A stretch of 64,000 nucleotides of DNA from Corynebacterium pseudotuberculosis (GCF_002155265.1 NZ_CP021251.1:682001-746000), one strand, 5' to 3'. Positions 25,826 through 35,622 are shown, counted from the stretch's first letter. Made by a program: numbers and translations. The notes: generated by a model not told the origin, from the letters alone.

Positions 25826-28436
25826 GCAGACGCTTCACCAGCTCAGAGAAGGGGACGAGATCGTTGTCCTCGGAGGCAATGCGTCCGGATCGGCCTGCGG
25901 TCCGGGGGTCCACCACTGTTGTGTCGGAGACGAGGGTCTCGCGTCGCGAATGGTGTAGCTTGCGCTTTGAGGCATACGAGCCTTGCCCCTCCACTGTATC
26001 GGTGCTTCCCATATCGCGCGATGTGGCAGATGTGCTGCCCCATGTGCGGTTGGGGTTAAAAGTGGGCATCTCCGGGTGGGGAGCTGCTGCGCGCGGAGCC
26101 GCCGGGCGCGGAGGCTCCGGACGCGGAGGCGTGGGACGTGGAGCCGCTGGGCGCGGAGGAGCTGCGGTGCGCACTGGGGAAGGACGTTCTTTCACCGGGA
26201 CCATGGTGCTTGTATCGTCCATATAAGCGGATACTGGCACGCGAGGTTGTGCGGGTTCCGCATGCCTCATGGGCTTATCGACGCTCTCCACGGGCACAGA
26301 AACAACAGGCAGCGGTTCAGGCGCAGCGTTGTGCCCCATGGCTTCGGAGGCTCGCTTGACCCAGCGGGGAGCCCACCAGTTATCTTCGCGCAGTAGATGC
26401 ATGACTGCTGGGACGAGAAGCATGCGGATGATGGTGGCGTCGAAAAGCAATGCCACGACCATGCCAAACGCGATGTACTTCATCATCACAATCTCTGAGA
26501 AGCCAAAGGCGCCACAGACCACGATCATGATCAGCGCGGCAGCCGTAATGATGCCGCCGGTATGGGCAGTGCCGTACTTGATGGCCTCATCGGTGGATTC
26601 GCCGTTGTCGCGTGCCTCCACCATGCGGGAAACAAGGAATACTTCATAGTCAGTGGACAGGCCATAGACAATCGCCATGATGAGGACCAAGACGGGGCTC
26701 ATCAATGGGCCGGCGGAGAAGTTAAAGAGACCGGAGCCGACGCCATCAACGAACATCGAGGTGAGAATGCCCAGAGTGGCACCCATTCCAAGGATGGTCA
26801 TGATGATGGCTTTGGCTGGCAGGATCATTGAGCCGAAGACTAGCGACATCAGGATGAACGTGGCCAGCACGATGTAGATAGCCATCCATGGCAGCTTGTC
26901 AAAGAGCGCCTCGATGGACTCGACTTCCATTGCAGGGGTGCCGCCAATGTGTACGTTGACGCCCTCGGGAACCTCGATTGCGCGGAGCTGCTTTACCACG
27001 GACTCATTGTCTTTACGATCAGCGATACCCGCAGAGAGAACGGTGGTGCCATCCTTTGTTGCAGTCGACGGCTTGAACCTATCTGTGAGGCCGGTGATCG
27101 TGTTCGCCTGCTGATACACCTTGATCAGTTGATCGTTGGTGGCGTTGGAGACCACCAGCTTGATCGGCTCTGTGCGGAATGCCGGGAATTCCTTGTCAAA
27201 GGTGGACTGTGCTTTACGGACATCACTGTTAGGCGGCAAGTATGTCTCGTTGATCCCGCCGAACGTGATTCCCGCTAGTGGCACCGTTAGCGCGATCAAG
27301 AGAACGACGATGGATATAACGACAGTCTTGGAGCGCTTCATTGCCCATGCGGGGAGCTTGTACCACCAGGTACCGGCGAGCGTACGAGCGCTGCGATTGG
27401 TTCGTCGCAGTGTCCACTTGTCGATCTTTGTTCCTAGCATTGCAAAGATGGAAGGCAACACCGTGATGGACAACAAAGCTGCGAGGCCGACGGCACTGAT
27501 GGCGCCGTAGGCTACCGATTTGAGGAAGGCCTGGGGGAACACCAGAAGGCCAGAAAGGGCCACGGCCACCATAGCGGCAGAAAAGACCACGGTCTTTCCG
27601 GCCGTGGAGGTGGTGATGCGCACCGCATCAGCAATATCCCGCCCCTGATCCATTTCCTCACGGAAGCGGGAGACCATGAAGAGGCCGTAGTCGATGGCTA
27701 GGCCCAAGCCGAGCAGCGTGACCACGGACTGTGCGAATACATTTACTTGCGTGAATCCGGCGAGGATGGATAGCACGCCGAGAGAACCCAAGATAGAAAG
27801 GATGCCCACGATAAGCGGCATAAAGGCGGCTACCACCGAGCCGAAAACAAACAGCAGCAAAATTGCCACGAGCGGAAGGGCTACGATTTCCGCACGTTTA
27901 ATATCGCCCGCCATGCCGGAGTCGAGGGCGTCGGCGACCGCGGTTGCTCCAGCGACTTGTATGGTCACCCCATCAAATTGCGGCTTTAGGTTCCCCTTGA
28001 TCGCTCGGAAGTCTTTCAACGTTTGCTCATGGTCGCCCCTGAGGGAGACCGCTGCAAAGGCCGTTTTCCCGTCCTTGGACAGCAACTGGGCGTTGCGGTT
28101 ATCAAAGTAAGAGGTGACGTCTGCGATGTTGTCGGGGTGTAAAGCCTTGAGGTCGCCTAGATAGCGTTTGATCTCATCGAAGTTCTTGTTTTTTGCTATT
28201 CCGTCTTCAGAAGAGAAGAGGAGAATAACATCGCCGGAGTTATCGCGGCCAAAGACTTCTTGCTCAATGTTGGCAGCCTGAGTCGAGGAGGAGCCGGGAT
28301 CGTCCCAGCCCTCTTGGCTCATGCGCTCGGCAAGGCGGATGCCAAAGATGCCATAAATCGCCACGATAAACACGACGATTGCCACGGGCACCACGCGGCG
28401 GTGGCGGTAAGCGAAGTCTCCCCAGCGTGAGAACAT
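25812..28436 (-). CDS. cmpL1: MmpL3-type RND transporter (trehalose monocorynomycolate export, CmpL1)
   Basis: This 874-residue RND-superfamily transporter has two six-helix halves and two large external loops, equivalent to M. tuberculosis MmpL3 (Rv0206c) and C. glutamicum CmpL1. These proteins use the proton gradient to move trehalose monomycolate outward. The paired Asp-Tyr proton-relay sites are visible as GLAIDYGLF (D249-Y250) and GLSTDYEVF (D596-Y597). The cytoplasmic tail of about 150 residues after the last helix (ends about residue 710) is disordered and rich in Pro, Ala and Arg, with PRPxPPRPxPPRPAAPR repeats. AGGA lies 9 bases before the ATG. The gene follows the NYN gene by 11 bases and overlaps the next by 14. 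Confidence 0.95.
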   Translation of the reverse strand: MFSRWGDFAYRHRRVVPVAIVVFIVAIYGIFGIRLAERMSQEGWDDPGSSSTQAANIEQEVFGRDNSGDVILLFSSEDGIAKNKNFDEIKRYLGDLKALHPDNIADVTSYFDNRNAQLLSKDGKTAFAAVSLRGDHEQTLKDFRAIKGNLKPQFDGVTIQVAGATAVADALDSGMAGDIKRAEIVALPLVAILLLFVFGSVVAAFMPLIVGILSILGSLGVLSILAGFTQVNVFAQSVVTLLGLGLAIDYGLFMVSRFREEMDQGRDIADAVRITTSTAGKTVVFSAAMVAVALSGLLVFPQAFLKSVAYGAISAVGLAALLSITVLPSIFAMLGTKIDKWTLRRTNRSARTLAGTWWYKLPAWAMKRSKTVVISIVVLLIALTVPLAGITFGGINETYLPPNSDVRKAQSTFDKEFPAFRTEPIKLVVSNATNDQLIKVYQQANTITGLTDRFKPSTATKDGTTVLSAGIADRKDNESVVKQLRAIEVPEGVNVHIGGTPAMEVESIEALFDKLPWMAIYIVLATFILMSLVFGSMILPAKAIIMTILGMGATLGILTSMFVDGVGSGLFNFSAGPLMSPVLVLIMAIVYGLSTDYEVFLVSRMVEARDNGESTDEAIKYGTAHTGGIITAAALIMIVVCGAFGFSEIVMMKYIAFGMVVALLFDATIIRMLLVPAVMHLLREDNWWAPRWVKRASEAMGHNAAPEPLPVVSVPVESVDKPMRHAEPAQPRVPVSAYMDDTSTMVPVKERPSPVRTAAPPRPAAPRPTPPRPEPPRPAAPRAAAPHPEMPTFNPNRTWGSTSATSRDMGSTDTVEGQGSYASKRKLHHSRRETLVSDTTVVDPRTAGRSGRIASEDNDLVPFSELVKRLREEH

Positions 28437-28447
28437 GTGTATTGATC

Positions 28448-29107
28448 CTAGCGATTAGACAATAAGGCAGTAAGTGGACGGAATGGCTGTAGCCATGCGC
28501 CTTCGTCGGGAAGCTTGTCCAGGCTGACGCGAGGTAGCGGGTCGCGGAATACTCCGGGCACTTCCTCTAAGTCTACGAACGTCAATGCCTCGTCGGCTAC
28601 TGCCCAAGATGCGTGTTCGTGGAATCCAAGGACGGTGACGGCTACACCCTCGGCGGCTAACTCGTCCAGGGTGTCTTTGAAATTCTGGCCGTCTGCGCTG
28701 GCTACCACTAAGCCTTTGAGCTTGCCGGCCTGATGGCGTAAACGAATATGGGCGAGCATATCCGGGTCCACATCGGTTTCCTCGGAGAGCTTGGGCTTGG
28801 CAAACACCGCGAATCCGATGTTGCGCAATGCCTCTACCCAAGGGCGAACGTTATCCGCCCCACCGGGAGTGATGTTGGCAAAGACCGTGGCCTCGGCCTC
28901 GATCTTGATGCCAGTGGTATGGCTGAGTTCGCCTGCTTTGGCTAGCAGCCATTTACCTACGGCGTCGAAACGCGGGCGGTGAGCTGCGTTAGGTCGCCCG
29001 CCTAGGATGGCGCCGAGGCCCATATCTAGGTTGGGGGCATCCCATACCAAGAGGAGCTCGTTATCAGGGGCCACCGGGATGTGGAGGGGGATATCAAAGG
29101 AATTCAT
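28448..29107 (-). CDS. NYN-domain (PIN-like) protein, Rv0207c homologue
   Basis: This 219-residue protein has the NYN/PIN-like nuclease fold: DAPNLDMGL near the N-terminus gives the first metal-binding Asp, [11 protein letters not shown] the middle acidic site, and [10 protein letters not shown] with GVAVTVLGF the later Rossmann strand and Asp. Relatives act on RNA, but this subgroup (Rv0207c) has no proven substrate. The ATG at 29107 overlaps the trmB stop (ATGA) and has GGAGGAAG just upstream, so I prefer it over a GTG four codons earlier. It sits between trmB and the mycolate exporter gene, as in M. tuberculosis. Confidence 0.85.
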   Translation of the reverse strand: MNSFDIPLHIPVAPDNELLLVWDAPNLDMGLGAILGGRPNAAHRPRFDAVGKWLLAKAGELSHTTGIKIEAEATVFANITPGGADNVRPWVEALRNIGFAVFAKPKLSEETDVDPDMLAHIRLRHQAGKLKGLVVASADGQNFKDTLDELAAEGVAVTVLGFHEHASWAVADEALTFVDLEEVPGVFRDPLPRVSLDKLPDEGAWLQPFRPLTALLSNR

Positions 29108-29877
29108 TTCTTCCTCCACAGGAATTCCGTAATGGTGTGGTCCTTGTCCAGCCCTTTACCCTCAAATTTGGTGATCACCTGGCGGTCGGTGAGCTGTGGA
29201 CAGTCTGGCCAGGGCCAGCCCATGTACTCCAGCATGGGTTCTACATCCACGAGCTCGGTAATCCACTCGGCGTAGTCGGCGTGATCGGTGGCTACATGGA
29301 GCACTCCACCGGGCTTAAGCCGGGTGGCAATCAGGTTAAGCACCCCCGACTGGATGATGCGCCGTTTATGGTGGCGTGCTTTGGGCCAGGGATCGGGGAA
29401 ATAGATACGAACCCCATCGAGGGAGGATTCTCCGAACATGCGGGTGAGAACTTCCACCCCATCGCCTCGAACCATGCGGATGTTGCTGATCTCATTGCGA
29501 ACGATAGCTCCGAGAAGTTTGGCAAGGCCGGGCTTATACAACTCGACGGCAATAATATTTGTGTCGGTTTCGAGTGGGGCCATTGCGGCGGTAGAGGTTC
29601 CGGTCCCGGATCCAATTTCTACGATGGTTCGGGCATCATCACGCCCAAACCATTCCTCAACGTTTATCCGCTCATCATAGAGGACCGTGCCCAGCTGGGG
29701 CCAGTATTCCTCCCACATGCTTTCTTGATTATCAGTAAGCGTTCCGCGGCGGAAGCTGACGGATCCTAGACGGGGATAATCAAGGTTGTTGTTGAACTGG
29801 CTATTGAAATCGGTTTGCGGAGGACGCCCTGCGGGGAGTTCTCCGAGTGAATTTTGAGAATTATCAGAATTAGACAT
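29104..29877 (-). CDS. trmB: tRNA (guanine-N7)-methyltransferase TrmB
   Basis: This S-adenosylmethionine-dependent enzyme of about 257 residues makes m7G46 in the variable loop of tRNAs. Seen: the SAM-binding motif [14 protein letters not shown], a conserved acidic loop VRGDGVEVL, the catalytic/tRNA motif [14 protein letters not shown], and the C-terminal TKFEGKGL, all typical of TrmB. The N-terminus of about 45 residues before the fold is Asn/Ser-rich, as in actinobacterial members. I prefer the ATG at 29877; an in-frame TTG twelve codons upstream is the alternative. First gene of the trmB-NYN-cmpL1-flippase-DUF3054 operon. Confidence 0.94.
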   Translation of the reverse strand: MSNSDNSQNSLGELPAGRPPQTDFNSQFNNNLDYPRLGSVSFRRGTLTDNQESMWEEYWPQLGTVLYDERINVEEWFGRDDARTIVEIGSGTGTSTAAMAPLETDTNIIAVELYKPGLAKLLGAIVRNEISNIRMVRGDGVEVLTRMFGESSLDGVRIYFPDPWPKARHHKRRIIQSGVLNLIATRLKPGGVLHVATDHADYAEWITELVDVEPMLEYMGWPWPDCPQLTDRQVITKFEGKGLDKDHTITEFLWRKK

Positions 29878-30426
29878 CCCCGCTATTTTGCCTCCCCACC
29901 GGGATTTGTTCAATGTGTGAGGCGCAAATCAGGGTAAAAAGAGTGAATTAAAGTGAAAAATGTGATTGAAGTGATTAATCGGAGACGGTTTTTGGCTGAT
30001 ATTTTCCTATGTATTGGCTAGATATCAGACCTCTGCGGATTGGGGTATTGGGAAGGATGGGAAAGTTGTTTCGGGGGAGGAGCGTCTGTAGCGAGGGGCT
30101 CTAGTGGGCGTTGATGGTTCGATGAGAGCTTCGGCTTTGTGTTTAGTGTTGCGCGCGGTGTTCCTTGATAAAACTGCAGCGCGTGCGAGTATTTGTAGTG
30201 TTCTATGAATGTTTTGCGTGGTCTTGCCCCCGAAAAGGGTGGATGTGTGAGGGGGAATTTTCAAAGATTTTCCCTCGATCTGGTGCGAATATCGGGGTGG
30301 AGCTGCAAATGGGCGGTTTTTGTGATGCGCATCTCTGAGTTAGTGTTCCTCTCCTTGCGTCTTAACGGCTACTGTGTGGTGAGGAAGAACAGTCAATTGA
30401 CACGCGCAATTATGTCAGGAGAAGCG
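29878..30426. other. 549-bp divergent intergenic region between trmB and pckG
   Basis: The region separates the trmB operon and pckG, and should hold both promoters. Open frames here (for example one from 30205 that continues into pckG, and a - strand frame 30025-30264) show no family features and lack binding sites, so I do not call them genes. It contains an array of four GTGA words at about one-turn spacing (29943-29974), close to trmB. PckG is usually under carbon-source control in corynebacteria, which may explain the long leader. Confidence 0.6.
29943..29974. promoter_or_regulatory. Phased GTGA repeat array upstream of trmB
   Basis: GTGA occurs at 29943, 29953, 29962 and 29971, spaced 10, 9 and 9 bases, so all copies face roughly the same side of the helix. 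GTGA is the half-site of CRP/GlxR-type regulators, but the inverted TCAC half-sites are missing. Candidate cooperative regulator site, unproven. Confidence 0.3.
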
Positions 30427-32262
30427 ATGTCCACCGTGTCCATTAAGGGCCTTAAGGGTGAAGCCCCTACAAAGAATGAAGTACTGCTGAATTGGATTGC
30501 GGAGAATGTAGAGCTTTTCCAGCCGGAGCAAGTCGTCTTTGCAGATGGCTCTCAGGAGGAGTGGGATCGACTTACCTCGGAGCTCGTGGAAGCGGGCACA
30601 CTTATTCGTCTCAATGAGGAAAAACGCCCAAATAGTTTCCTTGCGCGTTCCAACCCTGCGGATGTCGCACGCGTTGAGTCTCGTACCTTTATCTGTACCT
30701 CTACCCCAGAGGGAGCAGGCCCCACCAACAACTGGGCTGATCCGGTAGAGATGAAAGCCGAGATGACGGAACAATACCGTGGTGCCATGAAGGGGCGCAC
30801 CATGTATGTAGTTCCATTCTGCATGGGACCTATCGACGATCCCGCGCCAAAGCTCGGTGTTCAGCTCACTGACTCCGCCTATGTGGTGCTTTCCATGCGT
30901 GTGATGACTCGTATGGGGGCCGAGGCGCTTGCCAAGATCGGCGACAACGGTTCTTTTGTTCCGTGTCTTCACTCCGTGGGCGCGCCATTGGAACCTGGTC
31001 AGGAAGATGTTCCGTGGCCGTGCAATGAGACTAAGTACATTACGCAGTTCCCAGAGACCAAGGAGATCTGGTCCTTTGGCTCTGGTTATGGCGGAAATGC
31101 CATCCTGGCCAAGAAGTGCTACGCGCTCCGCATTGCTTCTGTTATGGCAAAAGAGGAGGGCTGGATGGCTGAGCACATGCTCATCCTCAAGCTCACCTCT
31201 CCAGAAGACAAGGTCTACTACATTGCTGCGGCGTTCCCATCGGCATGCGGCAAGACCAACCTGGCCATGCTGCAGCCGACCATCGAGGGATGGAAGGCCG
31301 AGGTGGTTGGTGATGACATCGCATGGCTGCGCTTTGGTGAGGATGGACGCCTGTACGCCATCAACCCCGAGAATGGATTCTTCGGCGTAGCACCAGGAAC
31401 CAACTACTCCTCTAACCCCAATGCCATGAAGACCATGGAGCCTGGCAACACCCTCTTCACTAACGTTGCGCTTACCGACGATGGCGACGTCTGGTGGGAA
31501 GAGCTGGAAAACCGACCTGAGCACCTTATCGATTGGAAGGGCAACGACTGGACCCCGGAGAGCGATCAGCCTTCTAGCCACCCGAACTCCCGCTATTGCG
31601 TGCCGCTAGAGCAGTGCCCTGTTGCTGCCCCCGAGTTCAACAATCCAGAAGGCGTTCCTATCTCCGCGATCCTCTTCGGTGGACGCCGACCAGACACAGT
31701 GCCGCTGGTTTCTCAGGCTCACAACTGGGATCACGCCACCATGATCGGTGCGCTGCTTTCTTCCGGCCAGACGGCTGCTGCAGAGGGGACAGTGGGCGCT
31801 TTGCGACACGACCCCATGGCTATGCTGCCGTTTATCGGGTACAACGCTGCGGATTACCTGCAGCATTGGATCGACATGGGTAAGAAGGGCGGCGACAAGA
31901 TGCCGGCTGTCTTCCTTGTTAACTGGTTCCGCCGTGGCGACGACGGACGCTTCCTGTGGCCCGGGTTCGGAGACAACAGCCGCGTTCTCAAGTGGATCGT
32001 GGACCGCATTGAAGGCCGCGTAGAGGCCGAGGAAACCATCGCGGGTTACACCGCGCGCGTAGAGGACCTTGATCTGACTGGTCTGGACACCCCGATCGAA
32101 GACGTTAGAGAAGCCCTCTCTGCCCCTGCTGCTCAATGGAAGGGTGACCTAGAGGATAACGAGCAGTACCTTGAGTTCCTTGGTTCCAAGGGATCGGCAG
32201 TACCCGCAGAGGTGCTTGAACAATTTGAGGCCTTGAAGCAGCGCGTGGCTGCTGCAGAGTAA
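30427..32262 (+). CDS. pckG: Phosphoenolpyruvate carboxykinase (GTP)
   Basis: This 611-residue GTP-dependent PEP carboxykinase converts oxaloacetate and GTP to PEP, CO2 and GDP, the entry step of gluconeogenesis. The P-loop-like active-site segment [13 protein letters not shown] contains the reactive Cys (C274) typical of the GTP class. [21 protein letters not shown] provides metal ligands, and [22 protein letters not shown] and [19 protein letters not shown] are conserved nucleotide/substrate regions. The ATG at 30427 has AGGAG 5 bases upstream; an open frame extends to 30205 but that extra peptide resembles nothing. A terminator follows at 32278. Confidence 0.97.
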   Translation: MSTVSIKGLKGEAPTKNEVLLNWIAENVELFQPEQVVFADGSQEEWDRLTSELVEAGTLIRLNEEKRPNSFLARSNPADVARVESRTFICTSTPEGAGPTNNWADPVEMKAEMTEQYRGAMKGRTMYVVPFCMGPIDDPAPKLGVQLTDSAYVVLSMRVMTRMGAEALAKIGDNGSFVPCLHSVGAPLEPGQEDVPWPCNETKYITQFPETKEIWSFGSGYGGNAILAKKCYALRIASVMAKEEGWMAEHMLILKLTSPEDKVYYIAAAFPSACGKTNLAMLQPTIEGWKAEVVGDDIAWLRFGEDGRLYAINPENGFFGVAPGTNYSSNPNAMKTMEPGNTLFTNVALTDDGDVWWEELENRPEHLIDWKGNDWTPESDQPSSHPNSRYCVPLEQCPVAAPEFNNPEGVPISAILFGGRRPDTVPLVSQAHNWDHATMIGALLSSGQTAAAEGTVGALRHDPMAMLPFIGYNAADYLQHWIDMGKKGGDKMPAVFLVNWFRRGDDGRFLWPGFGDNSRVLKWIVDRIEGRVEAEETIAGYTARVEDLDLTGLDTPIEDVREALSAPAAQWKGDLEDNEQYLEFLGSKGSAVPAEVLEQFEALKQRVAAAE

Positions 32263-32277
32263 CTCTTGCTGTTTGCG

Positions 32278-32317
32278 CCGGAACTCCCCGAAATTTTAAG
32301 GGAGTTCTGGTTTTTTT
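32278..32317 (+). terminator. Rho-independent terminator after pckG
   Basis: Arms CCGGAACTCCC (32278-32288) and GGGAGTTCTGG (32300-32310), with one G-U pair, are followed by seven T. It overlaps the last codons of the convergent methyltransferase gene, which ends at 32296. Confidence 0.88.
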
Positions 32318-33063
32318 AGGACCACCACGAGGTTGCTTACAAGAAACTCGCGGAGAATCGGTATCTGTACCAGCCACCACGCCCAGCGTGGGTGATAACG
32401 CGGAAAAGCCAGGATCAGGTGCGCGTCGGAAAGCTTACGGGCCCAACGCAACCCCGCAGCACACGAGACGTTGAAGAGGGACGTGCCAAAAATATTTTTG
32501 GGCGGATGCCCGTGCCGGCGGCTGTAATAATCCCGGGCAAAATTGCCTCCGATATAGTGCTGCCATAAGCCGGTCTCATGCCCTCCAAAGGGGCCGAGCC
32601 ATACGGTGTAGCTCAGGATTGTTAGGCCACCCGGTCGCGTTACCCGCAGCATCTCTTCCCCCATGACCCACGGATCAGCGATGTGTTCCGCCACGTTAGA
32701 GGAATACACCACATCAAAAGTATCTGAGGCAAAGGGAAGAGCGGTCCCGCTAGCGCGGACAGCGTTCGCTATGGTGATCCCCGCCGCAGACATCTCCCCG
32801 ACGTCGGGTTCAACGCTAACGTAATAGGCCCCGCGTTGTTCAAACTCATCAGCAAAGTAGCCGGGCCCGCCCCCAACGTCTAAGACGCTGCCCATCGAAG
32901 ATCGGGCGTCTTTGCACAGATTTGTTATAAGGCGTGCCGTGTCTGCTGCCAGTGGCGCGTAAAATTTATCAGGGGCTGTTTGTTCATGGCGAAAACTCCT
33001 CAGAAGCCTGAGGGAACGACGCAGGGTTGCAAGCTTTGCAGTGTGCTGTGGTGGTTTCGCCAT
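32296..33063 (-). CDS. Class I SAM-dependent methyltransferase (Rv0224c-like)
   Basis: This is a 255-residue Rossmann-fold methyltransferase. SAM-binding motif I is VLDVGGGPGYFADEF, then an acidic YVSVEPD, and TFDVVYSSNVAEHI for motif IV, with a C-terminal LVVVLKKP strand. It is the positional counterpart of Rv0224c, which is essential or important in mycobacteria but has no firmly known substrate. The start ATG at 33063 lies only 37 bases from the divergent GT4 gene start, so both promoters are squeezed into or beside the coding ends, and short or leaderless transcripts are likely. Its 3' end overlaps the pckG terminator. Confidence 0.86.
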   Translation of the reverse strand: MAKPPQHTAKLATLRRSLRLLRSFRHEQTAPDKFYAPLAADTARLITNLCKDARSSMGSVLDVGGGPGYFADEFEQRGAYYVSVEPDVGEMSAAGITIANAVRASGTALPFASDTFDVVYSSNVAEHIADPWVMGEEMLRVTRPGGLTILSYTVWLGPFGGHETGLWQHYIGGNFARDYYSRRHGHPPKNIFGTSLFNVSCAAGLRWARKLSDAHLILAFPRYHPRWAWWLVQIPILREFLVSNLVVVLKKPELP

Positions 33064-33100
33064 GGAGATTATCTTTTCATGCTCTAGGGTGGGTTGTGAT

Positions 33101-34246
33101 ATGAAGATCCTCTTATTATGTTGGCGTGATACGACGCACCCTCAAGGCGGCGGTAGCGAGCGCTACCTCGAGCGCGTCGCGGAATATTGTGCACGCCACG
33201 GGCACGAGGTCATCTTCCGTACCTCTTCCTACCCGGATGCCCCCCGGCGCAGCATGCGCGAGGGAGTGCGATTTTCCCGCAGTGGTGGCAAGTTTGGAGT
33301 TTATCCCAAAGCCGCATTGGGAATGCTCGCCGGACGCCTGGGCTGCGGCACCATGCGGGGAGTCGATGTTGTGGTGGATACCCAAAACGGGATCCCTTTC
33401 TTTGCCGCGCTGTTTTCCGGTAAGCCCACCATCTTGCTTACTCATCACTGCCATCGTGAGCAGTGGCCGGTAGCCGGGAAGATCCTGTCTAAGCTCGGCT
33501 GGTTTTTGGAATCTAAGGTATCTCCGCGAGTGCACCAGTCGTTGCAATATGTCACGGTTTCACAGCCCAGCAAGGATGAGCTAGTGAGCCTGGGCGTACA
33601 CCCGGCGCGCGTGGAAATCATCCGCAATGGGGTGGACCATCCGCCCGCGCACATACGCTTGGAAGACGATGGCCGACTCCACCTGGTCACACTTTCGCGC
33701 CTGGTACCACATAAGCGTATTGAGGATGCCATCGAGGTGGTGCGCTCTCTTGACGGCGTAGTCTTAGACATCATCGGTTCTGGCTGGTGGGGGCGCAAAT
33801 TGCGGGATAAAGCGGAAGATATTGCAGATCGGGTGGTCTTCCATGGGCAGGTTTCTGAGGAATATAAGCGCGCCCTGTTAGAACGTGCGGCGATACATCT
33901 TATGCCCTCCCGCAAGGAGGGCTGGGGGCTGGCGGTGATCGAGGCAGCTCAGCACCGGGTACCAACCATCGGATATCGTTCCTCGGGCGGTCTTGTGGAT
34001 TCTGTCCGGGAAGGCGGCGTGCTGGTCGGGGATCGGGATGAATTTATTGCGGAGACCCGCCGGCTATTGGCGGACTCGGATCGTCGAGAAGCTTTGGGCG
34101 CCTTAGCCTATGAAGCAGCGCAGGATTACTCCTGGGAGGACACCGGCCGCCGCTTCCTCGAACTTATCGAGCGCACGGCCCAGACCCCGACAACACCCGC
34201 GCCTACTGTCAGCCACAACACTACGAGTGAGACCCCTACCCAGTAA
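33101..34246 (+). CDS. GT4 family glycosyltransferase (Rv0225-like)
   Basis: This 381-residue GT-B glycosyltransferase has an N-terminal domain opening MKILLLCWRDTTHPQGGGSERYLERVAEYCARHGHEV (GGGxE nucleotide-sugar/acceptor site). The C-terminal donor-binding half contains VTLSRLVPHKRIEDAIEVV and the E-x7-E motif in SRKEGWGLAVIEAAQHRVP. It is likely to transfer a hexose from a nucleotide sugar to an envelope lipid on the cytoplasmic face; the acceptor is unknown. The ATG at 33101 starts the conserved beta strand; an upstream ATG at 33065 in the same frame is less likely. The last 121 bases overlap the convergent membrane-protein gene; the encoded tail is Thr/Pro-rich and low complexity. Confidence 0.86.
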   Translation: MKILLLCWRDTTHPQGGGSERYLERVAEYCARHGHEVIFRTSSYPDAPRRSMREGVRFSRSGGKFGVYPKAALGMLAGRLGCGTMRGVDVVVDTQNGIPFFAALFSGKPTILLTHHCHREQWPVAGKILSKLGWFLESKVSPRVHQSLQYVTVSQPSKDELVSLGVHPARVEIIRNGVDHPPAHIRLEDDGRLHLVTLSRLVPHKRIEDAIEVVRSLDGVVLDIIGSGWWGRKLRDKAEDIADRVVFHGQVSEEYKRALLERAAIHLMPSRKEGWGLAVIEAAQHRVPTIGYRSSGGLVDSVREGGVLVGDRDEFIAETRRLLADSDRREALGALAYEAAQDYSWEDTGRRFLELIERTAQTPTTPAPTVSHNTTSETPTQ

Positions 34247-35622
34247 CTACGTCTGCGGTGGGTGCGGCCGCCGATCTCAGTGATGGTTTCTTCGCCGGAG
34301 CTTGTCGACGTCACCACCGCCCCGATGCCCCGTTTTCTAAGACACTCTGTGCATCCACGACGCCACTCCTCGAGCGCAGCCGTATACCGGGGGGAAAGAT
34401 CGTCTACCAGCGCACCATCCACAACTAGCCCTCCTGCTTCCACACTTGATTGGGCTTTAATTCGAGGGTCCACCATGGTGCGCCCGTGGTAAGTCACCAA
34501 CCCCCGAGAATCCGGAAAGAGGAGATCTCCTTGGGAACTCGGCCAGGGACGCTCGGCCACCGGGGCGAGCTGTTTGAGGGCCACCGGGGCATCAGGAATC
34601 TGGAGGATAACAAGAAAGAGGGTGACTATAGCAAGTGGGCGCCACCGCATTCTGCCCGCGCCCGCGACCAACGCTGGTATAAGCAACATGATGAGCTTCT
34701 GGGAATCACGGAAAAGGCTAACGCCCGGAACATTTGTGAGCACCCATTCTCCAGCCGGAGTGCTCAGGCTAAGACAGGCCACCACTGAGAAGAGGCCGAG
34801 TAGCTGCCACCGCCGCGGGGCCTTACAGAAGGTGAGTACGCATAGCACTACCCCAAACACCGCAAAACCCGCAGACCGTGAGGGGGGAACTGCCTCAGCG
34901 TTCCAGATGCCACCCAGACCCATAAGCGCACCTACCGTGCCTGTCCAGGTTTCCGCGCGGGCGAGGAAAGCCGTTGTGGAAGACATGGGTACGGTGACAA
35001 GACTAGGTATAAGCCAGGGCACGCTGGCGACCACACCGGCTAGCAGGACGGGAAGTTTAGAACGAGCAGCAACCAAGCCAGTAGTAGTGGCTATAACAGC
35101 CCCCGTGGGAGTTAAAGAACTCAGCCACAGTGCTGCAATCCGCCCCGGTGTCGAGGCCGTGATCACCATCGGCAATAACCACGCGGCGACTACCAAAGAC
35201 CACTGACCTTGCAAGAGCCGCTCCACCACAAATGGATTCCACAAGGTAAGCGTTATCGCGGCGGCCCGTGACCATGAAGTACTACCCAGCCGTGCAGCAC
35301 CGATGGCGCCGGCGACAGCTGCCGTTATTAAGAGCACCCTGACTATCCAGGTAGCGGGGATCACATGGCTTAACAGTGCGAGTACTCCGTCTTGAGGCGC
35401 ATTGCGTGCCGGAAGATCACCAAAACCCAGGGCGCCGGCGGTAAGTGCTGGATGATTGAGCACTACCATGTCGCGTAGGCCCAGCATCCCGAACCAGCCG
35501 GAAGGCAGCCACAAGGCCCACATGAGCAGAGTTATCAGCATCGCGGTCCATGCGACGAGCAGATATGATGAAGAACGCGCGCCGGGAACGGACATGCTAG
35601 GAGGCGTGCGTAGAAACGTCAT
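34126..35622 (-). CDS. Polytopic membrane protein, Rv0226c-like
   Basis: This hydrophobic protein of about 498 residues has around eleven helices. Its first external loop (GLRDMVVLNHPALTAGALGFGDLPARNAPQDG) carries an acidic site, as in GT-C transferases; the rest resembles the mycobacterial Rv0226c protein, whose role is unknown. A final helix (SYWVGVSLVVLWLTVGAGVVGVWAV) precedes a basic tail. The start is uncertain: ATG at 35622 (26-base overlap with the upstream DUF3068 gene), TTG at 35640, or ATG at 35595; none has a good binding site. The 3' end runs 121 bases into the convergent glycosyltransferase gene. Confidence 0.78.
   Translation of the reverse strand: MTFLRTPPSMSVPGARSSSYLLVAWTAMLITLLMWALWLPSGWFGMLGLRDMVVLNHPALTAGALGFGDLPARNAPQDGVLALLSHVIPATWIVRVLLITAAVAGAIGAARLGSTSWSRAAAITLTLWNPFVVERLLQGQWSLVVAAWLLPMVITASTPGRIAALWLSSLTPTGAVIATTTGLVAARSKLPVLLAGVVASVPWLIPSLVTVPMSSTTAFLARAETWTGTVGALMGLGGIWNAEAVPPSRSAGFAVFGVVLCVLTFCKAPRRWQLLGLFSVVACLSLSTPAGEWVLTNVPGVSLFRDSQKLIMLLIPALVAGAGRMRWRPLAIVTLFLVILQIPDAPVALKQLAPVAERPWPSSQGDLLFPDSRGLVTYHGRTMVDPRIKAQSSVEAGGLVVDGALVDDLSPRYTAALEEWRRGCTECLRKRGIGAVVTSTSSGEETITEIGGRTHRRRSYWVGVSLVVLWLTVGAGVVGVWAVRSISSRKRRPVSSQE

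Noticed and set aside
30025..30264. A 79-codon - strand frame in the trmB-pckG gap
   Set aside because: Low-complexity, basic composition without a binding site or conserved motif.
30205..30426. An N-terminal extension of PckG by 74 codons
   Set aside because: The extra peptide resembles nothing in the family, while the ATG at 30427 has a good AGGAG site and gives the usual length.
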